Source of the DNA: Bacteroidota bacterium
GTDB lineage: Bacteria; Zhuqueibacterota; JdFR-76; DREG01
NCBI GenBank assembly: GCA_030624545.1
Contig: JAUXJX010000012.1
Coordinates: 1-12,962, forward strand
Direction of reading: 5' to 3'
DNA length: 12,962 bases
Below are positions 1 through 6,600 of this stretch, one piece after another (position 1 is the first letter of the stretch; every line of letters starts with the position of its first letter). The position numbers and the translations under genes were made by a program. Under the pieces are notes generated by a model that did no database searches, was not told the DNA's origin, and saw only the letters and a list, made by a program, of their open reading frames with translations.

Positions 1-150
1 ATCCTCGAGCTTTTCGTGAAGAAAGCTGTAGAGGGCTTTTTCATAGGCTTTTTCGGTCTTACAGCCTCTAGGCTTCCATTTCTCAACCAAAGATGCGATC
101 ATTCCCGTGCCATCCCACAAATGAAATTGCAGCTTTTCCAAAAGTCCCAT
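1..150 (-). CDS. Unrecognised protein, N-terminal 50 residues only (cut by window edge)
   Basis: An open frame begins with ATG at 150-148 and runs off the left edge of the window without a stop. A good ribosome binding site (GGGGAG, about 8 bases before the ATG) supports the start. The peptide begins MGLLEKLQFHLWDGTG and continues with a basic, aromatic stretch (VEKWKPRGCKTEKAYEKALY) and FLHEKLED. It has no signal peptide or membrane segment, so it is probably cytoplasmic. It lies 67 bases after the TonB-like gene on the same strand with no hairpin terminator between them, so it could be co-transcribed. The start vaguely recalls small nuclease-like proteins, but too little is visible to name a family. 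Confidence 0.6.
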   Translation of the reverse strand, partial: MGLLEKLQFHLWDGTGMIASLVEKWKPRGCKTEKAYEKALYSFLHEKLED

Positions 151-217
151 GCTAAAACCACTCCCCTATTTTGTTCTTGGCAGATTAGAGATACTTACTT
201 TACTTTTTGGACTTTAA

Positions 218-1345
218 TCAATAGCCAAAGATGTAATCCTGCCGGAAGACGGCATCTCCCCTGGAGCGATCGATGGGGCCAAAATCGCGCCATCTGCGCA
301 TTTTGGATATGATGCATTTTTCAACCGATGGATTGTTCAAAGTGGAGGCAAACACCTTGGCGTCGGATATGCTGCCATCGGGGCGGATGACAAAACGGAT
401 GGACACCTTGCCCTTCAGATTCGGGTCTCGCCGCAGCGCACGCTGGTAGCAATATTCAATGGCCGAGCGATGGGAGTTGATGACTTTCATTACATCTTCG
501 GGAAGGCGGCCGGCGGTTCTGCCTTCTTCCGCCTCGGCGTCCGAATTGGTGAAAACCAGGCTTCCGCTCTTCTTGCCGAAATTCGAAGACTTCGCCTCGG
601 TCAGTGCGGCCACGCCTATGCCGCCGCCATGATCGGTTATCCTGGAGCCGCGGGCGCCGGCGCTTTTTATTTCCGATGCGCTACCCGCGCTCTTAATACC
701 GTCTATTTCCGAGAGCACCTTATCCAGGTTTGACGAAGCGCCATTCCCTGACTCACCCAGCAGGTCTACTACGCCCTCGCCCTGGGCAGCGCTCCCGGTG
801 CCGCTCAGCAGAGCGAGAAGGCCTTTGCTGCTGGCTGCGGCGGCGATATCCGCCGTGCTCCTCGTGTAGGCCTCTCGTCTGGCACGCGCCTCCGCTGCCG
901 GCGCTTCAGAACTGGGAACTTCCGCCATTTTCTCTTCCGGCGTCTTCTTTTCCTCTTCCTCCTTTACCGTGCCCCCCGTCGGGTCAGCGTCCTCATTGTC
1001 GTCTTTCTTCGGCTTAATTTTGGTTACGAGGGCGGACTCTGGTTCTTTTTCATAGATGAAGTTAGCATAGTGCTCCTGGATCTTCTTCATGGTCTCGAGG
1101 GACATTTCAAACGGAATGCTGGAAACATAATAAGCCAGGATCGCATGGAAGAAAAACGTAATCAAAAAGATCGACGCAAAACGGCGGTCAACATTCTCGC
1201 CCAGGCGTTTCTTATACCTTGAGGGATCAATCACAAATTCAACATTTGCGCCAAACCCGCCGTTGCCTGGAAGAGGGACTTTTGCTTCCCTCGATTTCAA
1301 GTTCTTGCCGCTTTCTTCCTGAAGATTTGCCTGTTTCATATCCAT
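218..1345 (-). CDS. TonB-like protein with AgmX/PglI-type C-terminal domain
   Basis: This is a single-pass inner-membrane protein of about 375 residues, likely to span the periplasm and transmit force from the neighbouring TolQ/ExbD motor. A cytoplasmic N-terminus of about 57 residues is followed by one membrane segment (about 57-76, ASIFLITFFFHAILAYYV). A long acidic, Lys/Glu- and Ala/Gly/Ser-rich linker (about 100-280) includes a KGLLALLSG motif and a LDKVLSEIDGIKS segment. The C-terminal domain (about 283-375) has the order seen in AgmX/PglI-type TonB-like domains: AIEYCYQRAL, LKGKVSIRFVIRPDGSI, VEKCIISKMRRW and a final aromatic strand. Two cysteines (near 299 and 344) could form a disulfide. 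A TTG at 1348 is in frame, but the ATG at 1345 is preferred because GAG sits seven bases before it. The gene is 43 bases after the second ExbD gene. Closest functional models are Myxococcus GltJ/GltG; equivalence is inferred. Confidence 0.88.
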   Translation of the reverse strand: MDMKQANLQEESGKNLKSREAKVPLPGNGGFGANVEFVIDPSRYKKRLGENVDRRFASIFLITFFFHAILAYYVSSIPFEMSLETMKKIQEHYANFIYEKEPESALVTKIKPKKDDNEDADPTGGTVKEEEEKKTPEEKMAEVPSSEAPAAEARARREAYTRSTADIAAAASSKGLLALLSGTGSAAQGEGVVDLLGESGNGASSNLDKVLSEIDGIKSAGSASEIKSAGARGSRITDHGGGIGVAALTEAKSSNFGKKSGSLVFTNSDAEAEEGRTAGRLPEDVMKVINSHRSAIEYCYQRALRRDPNLKGKVSIRFVIRPDGSISDAKVFASTLNNPSVEKCIISKMRRWRDFGPIDRSRGDAVFRQDYIFGY

Positions 1346-1388
1346 CAATCAACTCGGGATTTTGTTAGACTCTAGCCAGTGATTCCTT

Positions 1389-1883
1389 CTAGCTTTCATT
1401 CTGATAAACGAGGAATCTCATATTGGGGTATTTGGATCTCCCGCACGTAGCCATTACTTTCACAAGGGCCCGGTAGGGCAGCTCCTTGTCGCCCTGGATT
1501 GTAATCGACCCGGAAAAACGTTGGCCGTATTTCTCCTGCATCTTCTCCGCCTCGTTGGCATATCTCAATAATTCGTTTTGAAGAGCCGGAATGATAAACT
1601 GTTGCGAAGCCAGCAGGTCATTTACCTTCATGACCGGCTTGTCATTCAGGATCAGCCAATCCTTTGATATGGCCAGATCCAGGGACATCTCGGGCACCTT
1701 TTCCATTGTGGAATTCGGCAAAGTGAGGTCATCAGATGGGTTCACCAGGTGTCCCTCCGTCGAATAAACCTTCAGCAGAAAGAGCAGGATAATGGTGAAC
1801 ATGTCCATCATTGAATTCAGGTTTAGCTTCAATGATCCGGGATCTGTGATATGTCTTTTCGAACGAGTTGGAATAAACGCCAT
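1389..1883 (-). CDS. ExbD/TolR-family protein 2 (canonical Asp retained)
   Basis: A 164-residue biopolymer-transport protein expected to form the stator rod with the TolQ-like channel. It has a short basic cytoplasmic N-terminus (MAFIPTRSKRH) and a single membrane helix (about 24-40, SMMDMFTIILLFLLK). D27 matches the proton-carrying aspartate of ExbD (D25) and TolR (D23). The periplasmic part follows (STEGHLVNPSDDLTLP and onward) and ends MRFLVYQNES. A predicted helix at about 100-120 (LQNELLRYANEAEKMQEKYG) is inserted in the periplasmic domain. The ATG has a clear GGAG site six bases upstream. It sits 34 bases after the first ExbD gene. A paired arrangement with two ExbD-like subunits recalls AglQ and AglS, whose membrane aspartates are needed for motility in Myxococcus. 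Confidence 0.9.
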   Translation of the reverse strand: MAFIPTRSKRHITDPGSLKLNLNSMMDMFTIILLFLLKVYSTEGHLVNPSDDLTLPNSTMEKVPEMSLDLAISKDWLILNDKPVMKVNDLLASQQFIIPALQNELLRYANEAEKMQEKYGQRFSGSITIQGDKELPYRALVKVMATCGRSKYPNMRFLVYQNES

Positions 1884-1917
1884 TTCAATCTCCGAATTAT
1901 TCGCTGATAGTCGGCAA

Positions 1918-2451
1918 TCACATCACCGTGGCACTTAGGGAAACAGTGGGAAAAAGCGGCAGCTTTTCCTGATCCGACATGTATGCCCTGGCAGCATCCA
2001 TGGTGCTGACCACAGTCTGGTATTCTATTTCGGGCTCGGCCACGATGATGACTTGATCCACGTCTTTGAAAACTCCGGTGGCTTTCTTTTTGATCTTATA
2101 CAGATTTTTGTTCAGCTCTGCAAAGTCATATTCGCCGGTATCGAGCTTTGGAATTGTCGGACCCTGGCCACTACGGCCGCGGGCGACCGCCAGGCTGCTG
2201 GCAAGATAGAACCCTTCGTCTGTAATGGTCACGGACAAATCCAGTTTCTTTTCTGTCTCTTTTGGCATATTTAGCATTGCATCGGCGCTAATGGCGGGCG
2301 GAAGGTTGATCTCAATCATGCCAAGCTTGATAAATTGCGCCGAAGTCAGAAGCAATGGGATCAAAACCACCATCAAGTTCATGATCGGAGTCAGATCTGG
2401 ATCTGCATCCTGTTTGGGCCGAAGAGTGCGCTGGGAAGGTCTGAACGCCAT
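1918..2451 (-). CDS. ExbD/TolR-family protein 1 (Asn at the usual Asp position)
   Basis: A 177-residue ExbD-like protein with a basic N-terminus, one membrane helix (about 22-40) and a periplasmic domain ending LPLFPTVSLSATVM. The helix region reads DLTPIMNLMVVLIPLLLTSA. Aligned with ExbD (VTPLVDVML), the protonatable aspartate is replaced by asparagine N25, encoded by AAC at 2379-2377. D19 lies six residues earlier, at the membrane edge, and is not an obvious substitute. The periplasmic part has a loop around 90-105 (ARGRSGQGPTIPKLDTGEY) and a conserved-looking VDQVIIVAEPEIEYQTVVSTMDAA segment typical of ExbD folds. The start ATG shares one base with the TAA stop of the TolQ gene (TAATG), so translation is probably coupled. 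It likely pairs with the second ExbD protein in one stator. Confidence 0.9.
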   Translation of the reverse strand: MAFRPSQRTLRPKQDADPDLTPIMNLMVVLIPLLLTSAQFIKLGMIEINLPPAISADAMLNMPKETEKKLDLSVTITDEGFYLASSLAVARGRSGQGPTIPKLDTGEYDFAELNKNLYKIKKKATGVFKDVDQVIIVAEPEIEYQTVVSTMDAARAYMSDQEKLPLFPTVSLSATVM

Positions 2452-3110
2452 TATTGATTCCCCGTAAGTAGGTTAATCAGTTTCACGGAATGCTCGTCGA
2501 TTTCGTCGATAATGCGCATAGTTTTATTATGCACGAAGTTATAGACGAGAATTGCCGGTACGGCAACCGACAATCCCACCAACGTGGTGTTCATAGCGGT
2601 CGATATGCCCGCAGCGAGCAGACGGGATTTTTCCGCAGCGTCGATGCCGGGTGCGGAGACAGAATTAAACGCGAGGATCAATCCGTATATCGTCCCCATC
2701 AGTCCGAGCAGGGTCGCGACATTGCCAATCATTGCGAGATAACCGGTCCGTTCCTGCAATTTCGGAATGGTCTCCAAAGTGCCTTCGTCAACTGCATTCT
2801 GGGCGGTGCGAAAATCTACGCTGCCTTTTTGCCCGATGCGAGACAGGCAGGTGTGTACCACATATGGCAGTGCTTTGTCTTTGGCGCTGGCCGCCAACCC
2901 CAAAGCATCCTTGAATTTGCCCGCCGTCAGCAAGGCCCGTATGTCGCCCATAAATTTGCCGGCGTTGATGTTGGACCGGATGGCAATAAAATAGTATCTT
3001 TCAATGGCCACGGCCAACATGAATACTGCCGTCATGAGCAGCAGCCACATAAAAAACCAGCCGGGGGCTCCAACCTTAAATGCCTGAAAGATTTGCATCA
3101 GCTGTCCCAT
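2451..3110 (-). CDS. MotA/TolQ/ExbB-family proton channel
   Basis: A 219-residue inner-membrane protein of the family whose pentamers surround two ExbD/TolR-type helices and convert proton flow into movement. Three membrane segments are visible: about 17-38 (WFFMWLLLMTAVFMLAVAIE), 124-148 (YLAMIGNVATLLGLMGTIYG) and 168-190 (GISTAMNTTLVGLSVAVPAI). The GLMGTIYGLILAF stretch and the Thr-containing AMNTTLVGLSVAVPA stretch are family hallmarks. The cytoplasmic loop between segments one and two is the usual size. The start is secured by a perfect AGGAGG four bases before the ATG. It is the first gene after a 187-base leader and overlaps the first ExbD gene by one base. AglR, TolQ and ExbB are all relatives; two ExbD partners make AglR the best functional comparison. 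Confidence 0.94.
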   Translation of the reverse strand: MGQLMQIFQAFKVGAPGWFFMWLLLMTAVFMLAVAIERYYFIAIRSNINAGKFMGDIRALLTAGKFKDALGLAASAKDKALPYVVHTCLSRIGQKGSVDFRTAQNAVDEGTLETIPKLQERTGYLAMIGNVATLLGLMGTIYGLILAFNSVSAPGIDAAEKSRLLAAGISTAMNTTLVGLSVAVPAILVYNFVHNKTMRIIDEIDEHSVKLINLLTGNQ

Positions 3111-3297
3111 TTTACCTCCTACGAATTATTGTTATCAAATGGCAATTCCATCTTTCTCTAATTATCGGCAGGCAATTCCGGATATATAAGCCGATCATTT
3201 AATAATTACTCTCTGCGCTCTCTGCGACCTCTGCGGTAAATAATTAAGGTTAAATGCTCTTTACTCTTTGGTTGAAATCTCGCTACTATCAGTCCGC
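3111..3297 (-). promoter_or_regulatory. Leader between the envelope block and the motor block
   Basis: These 187 bases carry no gene. The largest gap around it is otherwise about 180 bases, so this may be where the motor genes acquire separate control. It holds the GCAGAG repeat element (3199-3247), two copies of GGCAATTCC exactly 30 bases apart (3141 and 3171), AT-rich stretches that include TATATA and GATAAT boxes on the minus strand, and the strong AGGAGG of the TolQ-like gene. No -35/-10 pair with good spacing and sequence stands out, so a promoter here is an inference from spacing and composition. Confidence 0.3.
3199..3247. repeat. Three 9-bp GCAGAG-type tandem units flanked by AT-rich inverted arms
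   Basis: On the plus strand three adjacent nonamers read TCTCTGCGC, TCTCTGCGA and CCTCTGCGG (3210-3236), which is GCAGAG at a nine-base period on the minus strand. They are bracketed by an imperfect inverted repeat: TTAATAATTAC (3199-3209) and GTAAATAATTAA (3236-3247). From memory, similar CGCAGAG-periodic short elements are scattered through intergenic regions of many bacterial genomes; I cannot verify this here. It lies within the untranslated leader of the motor genes. Confidence 0.6.
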
Positions 3298-3642
3298 TCA
3301 GTTGCGATCCCGAGCTATCAGCTTCTGCACATCGCGGATTTTGGTGAAACTACGTTTATCTCCCTTCATGCTGAATAGCTCCTCCGGCAGCATTTTCAAT
3401 TCCCGGTCAAAATCCCTGATGATAAATTCAACCTGTTCCAATTCCGGCTTAAGCCTCCTCGGCAGAATCGATACGCTCGGTTTTTCAACGGTTGCATCCA
3501 GGTGGAGGGCGTCTAGCTGAATTTCTTCAACATCCGCTTTCTTAGCCTGTGTTTTGTCCTGTTTTTCTACCTTCTCTTTGTCCTGGGAAAAACCGGGCAC
3601 TGCTATAACCATGAGCGCAATGAAGAAAAGCAGTCTTTTCAT
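3298..3642 (-). CDS. Small secreted protein of unknown function
   Basis: A 114-residue protein with a clear signal peptide (MKRLLFFIALMVIAVPGFSQ, cleavage probably near residue 20), so it should act in the periplasm or be exported. A Lys/Glu/Gln-rich linker (21-40) is followed by a segment that looks like a small conserved module: about 42-62 (LDATVEKPSVSILPRR) leading to KPELEQVEFIIRDFDREL (65-82). The end is basic. An upstream in-frame start at 3705 would bury the signal peptide and overlap the TPR gene, so the ATG at 3642 is chosen; its AAGGA site overlaps the TAA stop of the TPR gene (TAAGGA), ten bases away. I do not recognise a named family. From memory, short proteins with an E-[KR]-P-x-V-x-x-I-x-x-R pattern occur beside TolQ/TPR/AgmX clusters, suggesting an accessory part of the same machine. 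Confidence 0.85.
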   Translation of the reverse strand: MKRLLFFIALMVIAVPGFSQDKEKVEKQDKTQAKKADVEEIQLDALHLDATVEKPSVSILPRRLKPELEQVEFIIRDFDRELKMLPEELFSMKGDKRSFTKIRDVQKLIARDRN

Positions 3643-3652
3643 ATCCAAGTCC

Positions 3653-6600
3653 TTAATGTTCCGGTACAAAATTTCTATTGAAGATAAAATCTTCCATGGT
3701 GGCAATTCCGCCGAGTTCTTTCTTTAACAATTCCTCCTGGTTCTCCACCAGGGCAGCATGATTGATAATCTTCATCTCCAGTAATGGCTGAATGCCATGG
3801 CCGCTGCCATCCGTGTCTTCCAGCTCAATGGCGAGCAGATTTTTACCCGATTTCAGGAACAATGTCAGATCGGTTTCGAAAACACTGCCCCAGCCCAAGG
3901 ATTCGTCATTTTCTTCAAAAACCTTTATTCCATTTAAGAATACTCTCACATTGTCGTCGGCATTCACCTTCAATACTGCCTTCAGCGGAACGTCCACGAG
4001 ATCTATTTCCTTGCGCAACGCATAAACACGTGGCATGCCCTGGTGACCGGCATTTCCAGAGGTCGAGTCCACTGCGGTGGAGTCAATACCGAGGCTAGCC
4101 ATTACAACATCCTGGGCGAGAAGAATCGGATCTTCGCCGGATGAAAAATCTTCCAGGACAGGAGCAGGCTGCCAGTCGGTTGCGTCGAATTCAGGCAAGG
4201 TCCAGGCTGCGCCCCGAACATTAGTGGCATACAACCAGGATTCATCCGGAATGATTACCAAATCCTCCACCGGCAGCTCAAACTCGGCAGCATACGTCTG
4301 CGGATCCAATTCAACCAGCAGATTCACGATCTGCACGAAGTTGGTCGAGCTGAAGCTATACTGTTTTTTCAGATTGTATGTGCTTTCACACAATTCCAGC
4401 GCATTTTCCTGCAGATAGGTTTCGAGATCCGTAAACGTAAATATGGCATCCTCGTAAACCATTTGCGGCGAATTCTGATTCTTCACCCAGAATTGGTCTC
4501 TCATCTGTTTTGCATCTGCGGCAGATTTCTTGAAATTGCCAGCAAGCTCCACCGATGTCTGAGTTAGATCAGAAAAAAGGGAATTGGCAATTGTGTTGCC
4601 GAACGGCTGCATCAGAATGCTTTCAATAGAGATCTTATAACTCTCATTCATATTGGTCGCGTAGTTCTTGCTCAGCTCGACAATGTTGACCAAGATGCCG
4701 GCCAGATCCAGGGTGTTTTCCTGTTCCTCTTCCGTTCCCTCGGTCATGATCTGTCTGTAGCGGTCATATCTGCTGAGATAAGTTCCGGTCGCATCGAGGC
4801 AAAGTTGCTTGTAGCGGCTCGGCAGGACGCTCATCACCTCAAACAGCCGCGACCGTGATTGCGCGACCCAGCGATTCTCTAGCTGAAGCGAATCCGCTTC
4901 CTGGAGACTTCGGATATAAGCCTGGGTGACCTCCTGCACAACCGGAAATACCGCCTTGGAAAGAACCTGGCTGCGATATTCCAATTCGGTGACATCGTCC
5001 AGGCCCCCCGGGATGGGTGCGTTCAAGAGTGGATCGATTGAACCGGCATTGATGTCTGCAACGTTGTATAGCATCTCGGAGATCTTCTCGCCGGTTTTAG
5101 CGATCCAGCGTGCCGCAACACGCAGGGTACTGTCTTCTTCGACGACCCGAATGGATGAATCAGCAGGCGTCGACGTCTCAGTAGGTTGATACGAATCGCG
5201 CAGCGCCAGCAGGGCCTTGTAGCCCGACTTATATGATCCAAATGCTCGATTATAGAGTTGGGCGGATGTGTTGTTGAGATTTTTTTGATGGAAGATCTTC
5301 TCCGTTTCGCTCAATTCGGGTAACTCCTGGCTGCTCCACGTATCCGCGAAGTCCTCATAGACCTGACCGATTTGGAATGTGGCAGTATACAGCCGATTCG
5401 TGCCATAGGCTGCCACATCGGTATATTGCCTTGTCAATTGCTGCAGCAGCGCCTTTTTCTCCGCTTGTGCGGATGCCCTGTTTGCCAGGGTAAACTTGAT
5501 CTTATCGAATTCTTTGTATTGCTCTTCGGTTTTGGCAAACAGGGCCTCGGCCGCGTAAAAATCGTTGGTTTGGAGATTTTTTTGCCCGAGCTCATCATTT
5601 CTGGCCACGGCCTTGTCAAATTCTGCCAGCGCGTCGGCAACTCGACCTTTATTCAGGAAATAATGCCCGCGCATAAAGTGGGTTTGTACGCTTCTGGGAG
5701 AATCGGGAAAACGGGCCGCGAATTCACCGTAGATTTCATTGGCCTGGTCAAACTCATCCAGCTTGAGATGGAATCCTGCCAGGCCATAGAACATATCCTC
5801 CACGTCCGGCGTCTGCGGATAATGATCCACATAGGTGCGGTTAACCCGAATCGCATCACGCCACGCTTCAGCTTTTGCATAAAAATGGCCTGCATTGTAC
5901 AGCGCATCTTGCGCACGGGCGGAATCCGGATGAATTGAGGCCAACCTTTCGTATGTCGCCGCCGCCTGTTGATGGTCGCCGGTCTCCCCATAGTCCAAAG
6001 CAAGGTTATTTACCGCCTTTAGATAATGCTCGGACCCGGGGAAATTGTCGATCAATTCCTGATATGCTTCGATGGCTTGAGCCAATTCCTGGGCAAGATC
6101 GAATTGCAGGCCCGCCTGGAATATGGCTTTATCGGCAAATGGGGCGTCCGGCACCTCGGCATACACTTCTCTGAATTTCAGTGCGGCCGCTATATGGTTG
6201 TTCTCCCCTGCCAGCGCTTCGGCATTTAGGTAAACAGATTCGGCCAGGCGGCCATTAACCTTAGCTCTGATTTCCGGCGGAAGCTCCTCGTCCTGCTGCA
6301 TCAGTTTGGCGGCCATCTCAGCATTGGCAAAATCCTTCTTGCCGAAATAACTTTCCAGCGCGGCAAATTGGACCTCATGAGCAAAGGGGCTGTCTGAAAA
6401 ACGAGCCGAAAGAGTATTGAAGTAACGCAAAGCCGGATCATAGTCTTTTCTGTTATAATACAGCGTTCCGACATTTCGCAAGACCTCGGCGGTTTCTACT
6501 TCATGTGGAAAAAGCTTGATGAAATTGTCATAAGCCTGAATCAGGAACTCCTCGGCTTGAGACACAGGCTTCACCTCAAGAGACGCGACCGAACTCGAAT

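Noticed and set aside
218..3110. Canonical Tol-Pal or TonB-ExbB-ExbD iron-uptake system
   Set aside because: There are two ExbD-like genes, no TolB, Pal or TonB-dependent receptor, and the C-terminal domain resembles AgmX/PglI rather than classical TonB.
2451..3110. Flagellar stator MotA
   Set aside because: The protein has three membrane segments and TolQ/ExbB motifs, is followed by ExbD-type genes, and no MotB with an OmpA-like domain is present.
2490..3161. A 223-codon plus-strand open frame opposite the TolQ-type gene
   Set aside because: It lies antisense to a gene with clear family motifs and a perfect ribosome binding site; its own translation is Cys/Gln/Arg-rich with no recognisable domain.
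3210..3236. CRISPR or other spaced repeat array
   Set aside because: The units are nine bases and directly adjacent with no spacers.
5372..5938. A 188-codon plus-strand open frame opposite the giant TPR gene
   Set aside because: It falls wholly within the TPR region on the other strand, where the minus-strand frame shows regular helix pairs; treated as a shadow, like the other plus-strand frames.
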